From Beroe forskalii (lineage: Eukaryota > Ctenophora > Nuda > Beroida > Beroidae): a DNA stretch of 64,000 nucleotides. Location of the stretch: NCBI GenBank assembly GCA_011033025.1, contig WFMF01000106.1, positions 62,001 to 126,000 of the forward strand, in the 5' to 3' direction. How positions within the stretch are numbered: position 1 is the stretch's first letter; each line of letters starts with the position of its first letter. The notes beneath the pieces were generated by a model. The model saw nothing but the letters and a program-made list of their open reading frames with translations, was not told where the DNA came from and did no database searches. Below are positions 35,700 through 48,900 of the stretch, piece after piece. The position numbers were made by a program, and so were the translations under genes.

Positions 35700-38600
35700 T
35701 TCATAGGCTGAACTTCAGATAGAGTAATTTTGAAGGTGGCCATTCGATAGAGCACAGCATAGGGAGTTCAGTAACAACAACACCCTCCAACACACCCACC
35801 AACCCAACCCCAGCCCAACCCACACCTGCCCAAACGGCACCACCGCCCCCCATGCGGCCTAACCGGTCCCCTGTGGAGGTCTACGGAGGGGTGGGCCGCT
35901 CGCGGTTCACCCTGACGGCGACCCCTACCGGGGTCGAGGAGGAGAGGCCAGGATGGCGATCCTGGACGCCCTGCTCCATTCGGGGGAGGAGTACACGGTG
36001 GGCATCCCCACGCTGGTGCCCGGCGGGTTTGCCTTCCGGTTGACGAGGACGACTCGATAAGAGTCGCCAGGGGCGCCCTGGAGGCCAATGGGGTGACGGT
36101 GACCCTCACACGCACATGGAACAGGTACACCCTGCATGTTCGCGAGGGAGTACCATTTGTTCCCACTTGAACGCCTGATCTCAGGCATCAATCAAAAAGG
36201 AACAGCCGGACGTCCGCGGACCAACCGGCATTCCTGACAACGCACTTCGTGGTGTCAACGTGATGGAGGAGGGGAGGGAGGGGAGGCCAGCCAGCGGAGG
36301 GTACGGGCCTGGATAGATATGTCACCAGAGGCGAGGAGTATCTCCGAGCTAATGACATGCTACTCAGGACCGTGTCCTCGGCGATTCGGCTCTGGCCGGC
36401 CGCCAGTAGCCGCCCAGCCCCAGACAGGTCGTAAGACCTGTAGGGGGTTGGGTGGGCCCCCGACTCTTTTCTCCGCCGCACCAACAAGCCCCCACAACCC
36501 CCGACCCCAAACCAAACCTTAACTTCTCCCCAACGCGGGGTGGGGCCCCTCTGCACGACCAACAGAGGAGCTACAAGTAAAGGTAAGCAAAATCTTCTAT
36601 CAGTTACCCAAATCAACCTCAAGAAAAAGAAGAATGCATGGGACACGTTAATCGCGTTTAATAAGAACAAAATTAACCCCATAATTCTTGCCACGGAGCC
36701 ATACTCGAACTCCAACAACATCATCCCCAAAATCAATCCTCACCTGAAAACATACTACAGCACAGATAGGTCTAACAAACCACGAAGCGGCTGTAGTAGT
36801 ACACAAAGATTTAGATAACCATTGCCGAGAGCTGACACAGTTTACCACCCCAGACCTCATAGCAGTGCTTCTGAAACATGAGGACAAAGAAATCATCTTC
36901 GTGTCATCCTACATGGACATAACACACAACATACCCCCCACCAACTTCATACCTCTGGTTAACTACGCAAATAACAACAAACTTCCTATCATTATAGGCT
37001 CTGACACTAATGCACAGCACACACCCTTTGGGGTAACAAAACCTGCAATAACCGGGGAGAAAGCCTTGTTGATCTCCTCAGCAGCCTCGGCCTAAACTGG
37101 GTCAATAAGGGCACTACCCCAACTTTTCTTAACTCCAGAGGCCATGAATCTGTTATTGACCTCACCATCACTAACAACACTGGTAACGACCAGGTCGAGA
37201 ATTGAAGGTTGATCTTAGCTACTCTAATTCCGATCATCACTACATTACATTCAACATAACTTCAAGAGACTCAACAAGCCTCGGCAAGTCCGGCTTACCA
37301 AAAACACAGACTGGGATGTATTTGATACCTTCCTGACAAATAACCCCACTCCCATCCAGGACATTAACTCAAACAAAGACTTGGACACTGCTGCAACCAA
37401 ACTCAACGAGCATCTAATTAAGGCTTTCAATAAAAGCATGCCCAATTACACACATCGCGAGCACCATCAAAAACCACCCTGGCTGACCGCTGAGGTGGAA
37501 CAGGCACACCGCGACATGAAGCGGAAACTCATGACTGCACGTTCCAGTAAACCCAAGAACACTGGGAATCCCTCAGACAGAGCAACAGAACTTACAACAA
37601 ACTTCACACCAAAAACAAAACAGGACGAATGGAGGAAATTCTGTGCCGACACTGAGACAGTCAAGGAGTCGGCCAGAATGAACAAAATTCTCAAAATTGC
37701 AATGACAAGACAGAGAAGCTAGAATCTGTCTACAAATCAGATGGCACCCTCACGACCACACCGGAAGAGACATTCGAGGTTATGGAGAGAAGTCATTTCA
37801 AAGATGATGCTACCTCTAATCCTCATACAGACCATACTATCCCAGACACACATCTTCTAGACAATATTTACAGTGACACAAGAATGAAGGAAGCAATAAT
37901 GTCCTTCGACCCCCTCAAAGCAGCTGGACCAGACACACTTCAGCCAATCACAATTCAACAAGCGTGGAAGCACATCAATATCATCGCTATGAAGTCAATC
38001 ATGATCAAAAGTCATGAAATGCAGCATGTTCCCAAACCTTGGACCGAATCCAACGGCATCTTCATCCCCAAACCTGGAAAGACTGACTATAACAAACCCA
38101 ACGCTTTCCACTATTACACTCTCACCCACTCTCCTCAAGCTACAGGAAAAGATAATCCTTTGGCATATGCAGCATGACCTCGGCATGGAGGACAAACTTA
38201 GCAAAAAAGCAGTTTGGCTTCAAGAAAGGCACCTCAACTGAAACAGCTCTCCACAAAGTCATCCACAAGATCGAGAAGAGAATAGCCAACAAGGGATATG
38301 TTCTAGGCACCTTCCTTGACATCGAAGGGGCCTTCGACAATGTGTCCTTCAAAGCTATCTCGGAAGCCATCGACAAGTCCCCCCTAGACCCAAGCACAGC
38401 CGGTTGGATCAAGGGAATGGTAACTAACAGAAATGTTACAATTTCACTCAAAAACTCCTCAAGAAGGATCAGAATTAAAAGAGGCTGCCCCCAAGGAGGC
38501 ATTCTCTCACCCTTCCTCTGGAATCTTGTACTGGATGACCTCCTCCAGTACACAGCAAAGCACATTCCAGGATATCTGCAGGCTTTTGCTGATGACTTAA

Positions 38601-40520
38601 TGTCACTAGCAGAAGGGGATGACCTCGATGTCATCTGGCAGAGAACACAGACCACCATCAAGACTATAGAGACATGGTGTGAGTCGAAGGGACTCAACAT
38701 CAGCGCTCTCAAAACCAAACTAGTCATGTTCATGGAACAGAAAGTGGACCTTACGCCCAATCAAAGTAATGGGCTCAATTATTGAGCTCAGTAAAGAAGC
38801 AAAGCTTCTTGGAGTAACACTGGACAACAAACTCAACTTTTAACTCACACATCGACAACATTACCAAAAATGCATAGGACTATCTTCAATGCAAGCGAGC
38901 CATAGGCCCCACATGGGGACTTACTCCTAAAGTATGCAAGTGGATTTACACCTCCATTGTTAGACCGGCGCTGGCATACAGCGCTGTTGTCTGGATCAAG
39001 GCAACTGACAACAAATCCAATACCAAGAAACTCGAAAGAGTTCAAGGACTCTCACTCAGGTATATGACTGGAGCCCCTACCTTCCACACCTTACAACACT
39101 CTTAACTATCTCACTAGTATACCTCACATTACCGACTACCTCAAAGGTGAAGCTGCCAAGGGAGCAGTCAGGCTCATGGGGTACGGGAGATTGGACCCTA
39201 GAAACAGCCCCCACCGGCAAAGGAATCATCAAAGCTCATAGCACCATATCGAACAACCTAATTTCTGAGCTCAAAGTCCCAGGGCACAACCAATGGGACA
39301 CTATTAAACCCCATCTTATTCTTTGACCGCAACTATAACATCACATACCCTCAAGACGCTCACTCTGACAACTACACCAACAACCTGGACAAAGATATCG
39401 CTTATCAGCGTCAACAACATTTGCTGCTACACAGATGGCTCTAAAACAGACCACGGGTGGGCGGCGGCTACGTCATCAGGACCCCCACAACGAGAACACA
39501 ACCGAGTACCACTTCAAGATGAAAGATCACTGCACGGTCTTTCAGGCCGAAATAGCAGCACTTATGCATGCTGCTGACAGACTTAAACACTACAACAACA
39601 AGCTTATCACCTTTCTGAGCGACAGCCTATCGGCACTCGAAGCTCTTTCCAACAGAATCCACAGGAACAAATCAGTTGCAGACTGTCACAAGTCACTCAC
39701 CTCCCCTAGCTCATGACAACACAGTCCAAGTCAGATGGATAAAAGCCCACATCGGACACTGGGAAACGAGAAAGCAGACCAGCTTGCCAAGGCTGGCACC
39801 AAAGATGGTAACCCCCCACACCAGCCTTTGTCCCTCATTTCATTCATCAAACACTTAATCAATACCACAAGGTAACAACCTTCAGCCACGACAGGTGGAT
39901 CACCAACAAACATGCTCACACTGACATGATCATAGGTAACCATCAGAAGAAGGTTTTTCGCACACTTAACAACACTGGCAAATCAGATCCGGTACCGAAC
40001 TGCTATCTCCATTATTACAGGACACATAGACTGAACAAACACTTTTGCACAGAATAACACGCTGACACACCAAACTGCCCTTACTGCACTGACACTGAGG
40101 GAGACAGTGGCACACTTCATTGGACAATGCCCTGCTTTATGAGAATCAGAGGCAACACACTCGGGACATACTATGACTCCATTAATAACGACATCATGGA
40201 CAACAACAGTATGGACGCACTGATCAATTACACACTCCAAACCAAAAGACTACAGCGAACAGAGGGAGGAGGCCGGACAACAGGGGGTGACATAGCATCT
40301 ACTACATCTCTCCGATAGCTCTGAAGTATCTGGTATTGTATTGGTAAAGGTATCCTCCCCTTCGCCACACCCTCATTTCACCCCTCCACCACTCCATCAC
40401 CTTCCTTCACCCCCCGTCGCCTCGGCGACTAGAGGTAGGCACAGTCCCACTCCGGGACTATCCTCTTGCGGACCCTCGGGTCCGGCCTCTCTTTTGATGA
40501 TGAGGGAGTTCAGTGGTGAA
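35700..40520 (+). mobile_element. Decayed I/Jockey-group LINE with RNase H
   Basis: From 5' to 3': ORF1-like remnants (VYGGVGRSRFTLT near 35880; EEYTVGIPTLVPGGFAF near 35985), endonuclease (INPIILATEPYSNSNNI; IIIGSDTNAQH near 36990), reverse transcriptase (KAAGPDTLQP; QFGFKKGTSTETAL; FLDIEGAFDNVS; GCPQGGILSPFLWNLVLDDL; AFADDL) and RNase H (CYTDGSKT; FQAEIAALMHAADRL; FLSDSLSALEAL). At least ten frame breaks, so it is old and inactive. Nimb, Ingi and LOA are alternative clades. The 5' limit is uncertain; the 3' UTR is C-rich. Confidence 0.82.
38174..38785 (+). pseudogene. Reverse transcriptase fragment of the I-like LINE
   Basis: The longest intact part of the old LINE: fingers and palm, including the catalytic FADD (AFADDLMSLAEG). 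The upstream palm motif (FLDIEGAF) is in the same frame. Confidence 0.85.
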
Positions 40521-41854
40521 GAGATCATTTGAATACGCCTTTCATGTCAGAAGTTATGATCAATAACACCTCGCGGCAGAAAACGAGGTTTTCCAGTAGT
40601 GGCGTGTTCAACGATTCTATTGTGAAGCTTCAGGAACATGATATCGAAAATCTATGATCAACTAACAATGTAGAATTTTATCCTCTATCGATTCTCTGAA
40701 GGTCCCAAGTCTCTATCTTCAAAAATGTGGATTTCTTTATAAAAAGAAACCATGAGATGGTGTAAAAAGTACATTACTGTCTACTTAATGAGGTACCGCT
40801 GTTTGTAGGTACCGCTGCTCCATCATACAAGTGATTCGACAGCGCAAATCAAGTTCCCAGTTTATTTCTGTGTACTAGGTCGTGCGTGAGCTTTTCCCGT
40901 TACCTATTTTGCATGGCTTTAGCCTTCCTTTCAACTTACACGTGACTTTTTTGATTAAATCATGCTGTGTACTAGTTCAGTAATCCCTGTATAGTATAGA
41001 CATTCAACTGATGTACTATTTTGGTACCTGCAAAATAACATTTTGACTAAACTATAGTGACTAACTATAGTAAATGAAGAAGGCTGAAGCTTGAGTATTC
41101 ATTCAATATTTTGATTAAGATCTAGAAATGCTTTAAATGTGTTTATGGGCGCTGTGTCATTGTGTGTATAGGATTCGCATCTTTTTGTGTGTTTTGTAAT
41201 TGGGCACGTGTGAAGGGGGTATGATTATGGTATCGAGATTACCAAGGCTACGATAATACAGTTCTGACTATATTATCTAAGCCTTGGTATTCTTGATACC
41301 CATAAGCGATAGCAGAACAACTCGTATTGCAAATCATCTAAAGTATGATTTGAACACAATAAGGTACCCTATACACAGATACGAGTGCCAACCACGTAGG
41401 TACCGACACAAAGTCTAGCGTAAATACTAAATAGGTACACCGACACGAACCCAATACCCAATTACTAAATTATAATTAGAAGGTGTTATATTAATTAAAA
41501 CCCGTCAATTGGATGTATGATCAATCGGAAGAAATAAAAAAGTTAAAGTTTGGTAAGCCAGTACTAATTGGGTAAGCATGATTGACAACAGCGAAAAGTG
41601 TGGTTGACACCAGAATAAATGTTCAATGTTTACTTGAACTATAGTTGACACAAAGTATAGTAAGTTGACACCAAGTATAGTTGACGCCAAGTATGATGAT
41701 TGACACCAACTACCAAGTATCGTAATTTACAGCAAGTATTTTTGATTAATGTATTTATTTATTGACACCAAATTCAATGTGTCAATTTATCAATTAATTC
41801 TACATATGGCATTTTGGTACATTAACTTAATATAATCTGTTAGGTGTGCCAGCT

Positions 41855-42270
41855 TGACTTTTTTTTTTTTTGATCATTCGAATAGCAGATATTGATATTC
41901 TGCAAAAAAGTTTCTCTTAATAAACCAAAGGGATTCCTGGATTTTTTAGTTAGTTTGCTATGACAACCATAGCAACCACATGGGGTGTCCATAGCAATCG
42001 ACTTAAAAATTGAAGATTTTTGGCATTTTTGACATTTAGATCTACTGTTGACCAAATTTCTGTTTTGATTACCTCCGGATTTATATGTCAAAACGCCAAA
42101 AATCTTCAATGTTTAGGTCGGTTGCTATGGGACTCGTGTGGTTGCTATGGTTGTCATAGCAACCTAAAAATCTCAGAATCCGCCATTCTTTGGTTATATT
42201 TAAAGAAACTTTTTACAGAATCGAAATATCTGGCTGTATTTTTCGAATTATCAAAAAAGTAAAAGGGGTC
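41855..42270. repeat. Inner foldback repeat
   Basis: Arms of about 180 bp: TTGCTATGACAACCATAGCA on the left and its complement near 42160, plus TTGAAGATTTTTGGC and its complement near 42100. MITE-like, with a short loop. Confidence 0.75.
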
Positions 42271-42519
42271 AAGACTTTTGTACAGTGTACAATACGGGAT
42301 ATACCGGCATTCAAAACCAATGCGGTTAGCGAGTATGGAAGCCTGGGAATAGGGGGAGACATTATGACCCAAGAATAACATCGACTGGTAACCTTATCCT
42401 AACCATAAACAGTTAGGTTTTGGTCGATGGTTAGGGTTATGGTTATGATTCGGAATAGTGTTTCCACTTATACTTCCATGTTTTGAAAATCGGTGTTTTC
42501 CCAGTCTGCCCTAATTTGA

Positions 42520-42990
42520 GCCCAAGAATGTGGTGGAGCCCGAGTTTGTATAGGGGCCGTGTTTGTAATTGTATGGAGATCTCAAATAGTGTGGGGACTT
42601 GGGGAGCCTAAATTAGTACGGGGAGCCCACGTTAGTACTACGGGGACCTAATGTTAGTGTGGGGAAGCCCAAGCTAAGGGGGAGCCTGGTATGGGTGATG
42701 CCATGTTTGAGCCCAGAACATCAGTGAAGCCCGAGGTTCGGTGGAGCGTGGTATGGTGAAGCCCAAGGTAAGGGTGAGTCTGGTGAGGGTGAGCCCCTGT
42801 ATCGGGGCGGGGTTATCCCAAGGCATTGGTGAAGCCCAAGGGGTTCGGTGGAGCCTGGTAAGGTGGAAGCCCTGCAATGAGGGTGAGTCTGGTCCGGGTT
42901 AGCCCCTGTATCGGGGTTATCCCGGCGCATTGGTGAAGCTTCCAACGTTAGGTGGAGCTGGGCATGGTGAAGCCCGGCAATGAGGTGAGT
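42520..42990. repeat. Degenerate G-rich tandem repeat
   Basis: Units of roughly 120 bp with GGTGAAGCCC, GGGTGAGTCTGGT and GCCCCTGTATCGGGG. Open frames on the minus strand are artefacts. Confidence 0.65.
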
Positions 42991-43708
42991 CTTTTGGGAA
43001 TATTACGATGTTAACGTATGATGATGACTTCATTTTAAAATTTTGTGGGGAATGAAAATATGGGGATATTTATAAAAATCCCCAAATTTCATACCTTTAT
43101 AAATTTTCTCATTTAAACTGGCTAACAGGCCTCCTTAAAAACCGGAGAGGAATAGCGAGAAACCATGCAAAATCGGTAACGGCCAAACACACGCACGATC
43201 AAGTATACAGAAATACACCATGGGAACTTGATTTGCGCTGTCGAATCACGCTGTAAGCAATGGAGCAGCGGTACCTACAGAGCAGCGGTACCTCATTCGT
43301 AGACAGTAATGTACTTTACACCATCTCATGGTTTCTTTTTTATAGAAATCCACATTTTTGAAGATAGAGACTTGGGACCTTCGAGAATCGATAGAGGATA
43401 AAATTCTACATTGTTAGTTGATCATAGATTTTCGGTATCATGTTCCTGAGCTTCACAATGAATTAAGGGCTTTGAAAGTAAATATAATTAGGACAATAAA
43501 AATCATTAAAAAACCACATTGACATTGAGATGGCTGTAAGCCATGTGTTCGCAGTACAGTGCGGCCTGATTGCCACAGTTCAAAGCTTATTCACACATCA
43601 AATCAGCACTCTGAAAATCTGAAAGCAAAACACACTCAAACATTAAAATGGGGGATGGGGACTTGGCGGAGGGTTCGCAGCTAGTCCCGTCCGGCGCGAG
43701 GCAGGTCC

Positions 43709-44756
43709 TTATACGATTCGAATGTTTGATGTTGGAACGTGGGTTGACCGTGGCGTAGTCTGAGGGACGACTGAGGGAGGCTGAGATGGGTGCGATGTAG
43801 TCCGAGGAGAGGGAGTTGAAGTTGCTGCAGCTGAATGGGAAGATACTGCCACCTTGTCTCTGCTACACACCTGACCATTGCTGATATAATGGTACTGCTC
43901 GGGATTACTATTGATTTTCTCCTTCATCTGTCGCACAAGTCCCTTTCTTTGTTCTCGCTCCTCCCGCGTTCTGTCTGGAGAAATGAATACCCTTCTGAAG
44001 CGAGTGTCCCGTAGACTCCTAGCACTCCTCAATACCATCGCTGCTCCTTCGCTGCTCTGGAACACCACCTTCACTGGGCGCTGAACCCCTGCTCTAACGG
44101 TACCAACTCGGAAGCAATCGCTAACAGTGGGTCTTTCTGTCACACAGCTGATTCTGATCATCTCTTCCACCTTCTGCTGCACATCTTCATTGGATCTCTC
44201 CTCGAGACCGAAGACCATCACAGTTCTCCTCCTGTCATCGTCCATCACTGCTGACTTGACTGCAGCTTTTTACTTGAGTCGCCGTGATCCTCTCGTCGCA
44301 GCCCTGCTTCACCACGTCGCTGAAACTTCTCATCTCCTTCTCCACTGTCGTCTGCAGCGATACAATCTGATCGGAGTTACTCTTCAGCAGGCTCTCCTGG
44401 AGTTTAGATCTGAGAAGTGTTCTCTGAATCTCAATCTGCTCCTTGTTCATTCCTTCCACGCACACAGCTGCTGATCTAAGCATAGCCTTACTCTTTCCCA
44501 GCACACTCACAGCTGATAAGACAAGGGTTGACAGAGACGACTTGTCAAGCTTCATGACTGCAGTCTTGGTGATCTCCTCCCACTTAGCTCCAAACAAACC
44601 ACTGAACACAGAGTCAACATCTTTTTCCAATTTGTACAGATTGTCCAATGAAAAGTCCATTTTGTGTACAGTGTGTACACGGTGATGCACAATGAAATGT
44701 TGCTGAGTGCGAGTTACTGTGTACTGATAACAGAGCACTGAATTTAACACGCACAA
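43709..44756 (-). pseudogene. LINE ORF1-type protein (coiled coil plus RRM-like domain), frameshifted
   Basis: Minus strand. First part (44235-44756): a helical region with a coiled-coil look (MNKEQIEIQRTLLRSKLQ, IVSLQTTVEKEMRSFSDVV). Second part (43709-44248), in another frame overlapping by 14 bases: RTVMVFGLEERSNEDVQQ, VSDCFRVGTVRAG, RPVKVVFQSSEGAA and RRVFISPDRTREEREQR, the RRM-like nucleic-acid-binding core common in ORF1 proteins of CR1/L2-type LINEs. A single frameshift joins the parts. A serine/proline-rich tail follows. No ORF2 lies downstream, which is unusual because LINE fragments normally keep their 3' end. Confidence 0.7.
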
Positions 44757-45649
44757 GAAAACTGATAAAATGCAATACCTACTATACCTAATTATTTATT
44801 AATAAAGTTGAAAACTATGCAACTTTACACAGATGGGAGGAGCCAAAATATTTTAATCCAGTGGAAGCCTAATAGCCAATAGAACTTTATTCGAGATATT
44901 AGTTCATGGGGTTGTGAAATCATTTGCACATTGCCAATTCCTCGTAGAATGAGATTTATGTTCAGTGCTGGAAGAACAGTCTGTCATCTTGAAAGTTCAC
45001 ATGATCTACCACTAGATTAGTTTGCTCATGATTTATGTAAAATATTAAGTGGTAGGGGAAAAAAGTTATAATTACATGCTTTGCCAATCAAAGTGTTGAG
45101 TATGGAGAATACGGGTAATTTCTTACCTTCTGTACCCACCAGTGCACCTTGCAATTGGTTACTTAGCTCATGGCTTCAAGATTCATTTGTACATATAAGA
45201 CTATACAATATTAACGAGTCCAGGAATTATGGTGAGATGACTAAATATATTTTGGTATATTAAATTCTTCACAGGTTCCACCAGCACTGGCAAGTCTATT
45301 GTTGTTTTTGTTTTTCATGTTTTTATAAAATACTTTAAAAAAGAAATAATTATCATGATAATAAAACTCACTGGTAAACAATGAGTAAGTTCATCATGAT
45401 ATCAAAACTCACTGGTAAACAATGAGTAAGCATATAATTAGAATTAATATAAAGCAAAAAATGTAATGTGTTGTGTTCTAAGTTAAAGCTTCAATATGTT
45501 TGGTTGTCAGGCATTGCCTGAACCCCATTTGAAATAATTGGTCTGACAACAAGTGACAAATGTTTGCTATGATTGCTGTAAAATATAAATCTTAATCATC
45601 CTGGAGTGACAAATCTGTATCATCTAATTTGTATACTAACTGAGGATTC
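44757..45649. other. Intergenic region upstream of the HELLS-like gene
   Basis: AT-rich; contains a duplicated 30-base segment with ACTCACTGGTAAACAATGAG (45365-45430). The promoter of the + gene should lie here, but I see no clear core element. Confidence 0.4.
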
Positions 45650-45922
45650 ATGGAGCAAAGTCTTCATCATTTTCCTTTATTGAAAGATGGAGATGATAAG
45701 AGCAATGAATCTCAGATAAAATCAGGTCAAATTGCTGTTCCTGACACAATACTATCTCCACCCACATCAAGATCAAATACGCCAGTGTCTGACATGAAAT
45801 TTGAGAAAATCAATGATGGTGGAGAGAGTGATTTGTCAAATGAAGATGAACTTGAGCTCCATGAGGATGACCTTAAGTTAAAAGAAGAACAAGCCAATAA
45901 GGAACAAAAGGCACGTGATGAG
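45650..45922 (+). CDS. HELLS: HELLS-like exon 1
   Basis: Encodes an acidic, disordered start (SPPTSRSNTPVSDMKF, ESDLSNEDELELHEDD) and ends KARDE at the donor GAG/gttagt. Confidence 0.65.
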
Positions 45923-48900
45923 GTTAGTGTATTAATCTTTAATATGATTTCGAAACTTCTGTAATATTATTTTTTGTGTCTGTCAGGTTTTTTGTCCTTT
46001 TGTGGACACATTTTGGTGTGCCCACCTGCAGTATGGATATATGTGTGTGCATTGCTATGGTCTTAGTAGTAGTAGTCTTAGTAAAACGGCCACAGTCGGT
46101 TTAATCAACCAGGCCAGTGGCAGCCATGCTGAGCATGGAGACTATCCCTAGTACACTAGGCGAAGGGTGTGAACTCCTGGGTGGTTTTTCAGGCCACCCG
46201 ACTGCCGGAGATATCCTGGGCTGAGAGTAGCCTACCCGTCCAGGACCTCACTGGACCAGCAAGCCACCAACGCCCCTGGCTTCAAACAGACTGCAAAACA
46301 AGTCTGTGCTTGCCTGCAGATTAAGTCGGAGATCAGCCGGAGGTGGCTATGTACCACCTCCCTTCATCTGACTGAGCCACAGGGGAGGTCTGACCCAACC
46401 AGACTGTGTAAATAATATTCCCATTGATTGGAGTTATGCTGGGATCAATGGGCAAAAGCCCAGCTATGGGGTACTACCTGGAAAAGAAGAGGGAAACTGA
46501 TTGTTAGTTTTGTGATATTTTTGGTGATTTTTTTGGTGTTGTATAATTGTTCATTAATCTTGGCAATGTTGCTAAATCTGATTTATTGGGATGGAACATC
46601 CTTTCGAAATTGGCTGCAGTTTGTACTGTAGTATTTATTTCTATGGGTCTAGATGTACAGAAATTTGTTGCCTGACGGAAGTGGTGAGGTAATGGGACTT
46701 AGCTGATTTGAAGTACAGAGTACCCAGCAGGTGAGGGTGATGAAAGTGGGAGAGATAAAGAAATAAAATGTTGTTTACTAATTGGATATAATATGGGAAA
46801 ATTGGACAGTGGGCTTAGTTTTAAAGCAGTAAGAGGGTTGATAATGCAGGGGTCGCCAATGTAACTGCTGCTTCCAGAATGAGACAAAAATTATTCTATC
46901 ATGGTGCTGAGGAACCTTGGAGGGATCTGAACTTTGGGGGATCTGGAGAAAATCAGGAGTTCTTGAGTGGCCTTTGAGAGTTTGAGGGAGGAAGCCATAT
47001 TGTTTTTTTGTAGTACAAAGTGAGAACTGACTACCGGGCTGTGCCCATGTTGTTACAGTATATAATTATATGTATTTATGGGTTGATCATTCCCTTTGAG
47101 GACAGTCTTCAAGTTAGTGTACCTGAATTATAGTCAATTAAGTAAAAAGATAAAAGAATAGTATAGATATAGAAAGAGGGGGCTAGGGTGGTTATAATGT
47201 AAAATCAAAAGTTAATATACCGTGAGGGGCTGGATAGTGAAGTTATGATACTTAGCTGGTGGGTGGTACTAGAGAGTACCCAGCAGGTGGAAGGTGTGGA
47301 TGATACCAACTGCATGGGGAAGTGCAGTTGGCACACTCGGGAGGGGGAGGTGCATGAAGCCCCAACTGGAAAGAACCAGGTCCCTGCCCCAGCATTGCTA
47401 TGGTCACATATTGCGCACCCTCATTTCTGTTTAATGCTGTTTTGAATATGTTGATCCGTAACTTTTGATCTGATTGGAATTTTTTGATGCCATACAAAGT
47501 ATTGAGTTGATTTGAATTTTGTGAACAAGGTGCTGCGTAGCAGTGCCGAGTGAGCTGTGTATTTGCAGGCCTGCTATTAATAATAATAATCTAAACTTTT
47601 AAATTATAGTGGCACATCAACTTAAGAACTTGCACAGCTGTGCCACAAAAACAATTCAACAAAGTGCATTAGGAAAAGCATTCAGAAAAACAGCATACGG
47701 AAAAACAGCATTCAGAAAAACAGCATTTGGAAAAACAGCATTCGGAAAAATAGCATTTGGAAAAACAGCTGTGGGGAGTGACTTTTTGATGTGATATTCG
47801 ATTTTATTCAAACATTTTTGGATGAAGATAATTGGACCTTACCAATAACTAAGTTTCCTTAACCCATTGTACAGCAGATTCAAATTTCTTATTATTTAAT
47901 CCCCTGTACGAAACTGACCATAAATTTTGTTGTCACAGAAAATATGCTATCAAAGGACCCAGGAAGTGGGGGATGATCAGAATGAGGCTGTTGCAACTTG
48001 TAGCACACATGGATGCTCACCGGAACAAATGAAATGTTTATCATAGAGTTGAAATAATTTTTTCCCTCCCCAACGCCTTTTTGTTCTACAAAAAGGCATT
48101 GAAGAGGGTTAGCAGAGATCGTGGTTTGGGAAGGCAATAAATAGGATATGTGCATAGCAGGTCAGGTTTGCAATACAACTACTGTAATTTCTGAAAAGTG
48201 CCCGGAAAATGATTGTGGTGTAAAAACGTCATAAAAGTGGTGTAAAAACGTCATAAAAGTGGCGTAAAAACGTCATAAAAGTGGCGTAAAAACGTCATAC
48301 AGACGAGTCTCCTAGCAACTCATACATTTGCGCGCGCACAACGCGCGCAATTGAACGCTTGCGGAGATCATGTATTGTTGATGTATGTTCATGCGTGGCG
48401 CAGAATGAGTCAAAATATATCAAAGTGCGCCGCAGTAGGTATATATGCAACTAGTAACGATTACAGTGGAATGAATATCAATAAGGTAGAGCGTCCATTG
48501 TCCAAGAGCTGTTTAATGTTTATTGAGAAGGCAAACATGAAAGTTTTCGTCAAATTGAAATAATTGTTTCCATCTTCAATCAAGTCGAAGTCCGAAGGTG
48601 CGCAGGGCCCTCTGAAAAGTTTGACAGGGTTTGTCAAATAATAACTGTTTGACTGATGTTAATGTGTTATGCGTCAACCCATGTTGATATTTCACGTTAT
48701 AGATGATAGCGCCACATTGAAATTTCATGTGATATAGATACGAAAATATTTGGATCTCTTACGCACCAGCCTTTTTGCAATAAATGCAACATTATAACTA
48801 CGCTCCGTTAGATTAGCTAAGGTTATACTCTCACTAGAAGTAGGACAGCATGCACGTGTTGTATCATCAACTTGCAAATATCAACTTCAAGCACCACGGG

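Larger units (their letters stand above)
40618..43462. mobile_element. 2.8-kb region bounded by 0.3-kb inverted repeats
   Basis: The left arm, 40618-40920, starts ATTGTGAAGCTTCAGGAAC. The right arm, about 43160-43462, is its complement at roughly 90% identity. No transposase. Inside lie a second inverted repeat (41855-42270) and a G-rich repeat (42520-42990). Probably a non-autonomous DNA transposon; no clear target duplication. Confidence 0.7.
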
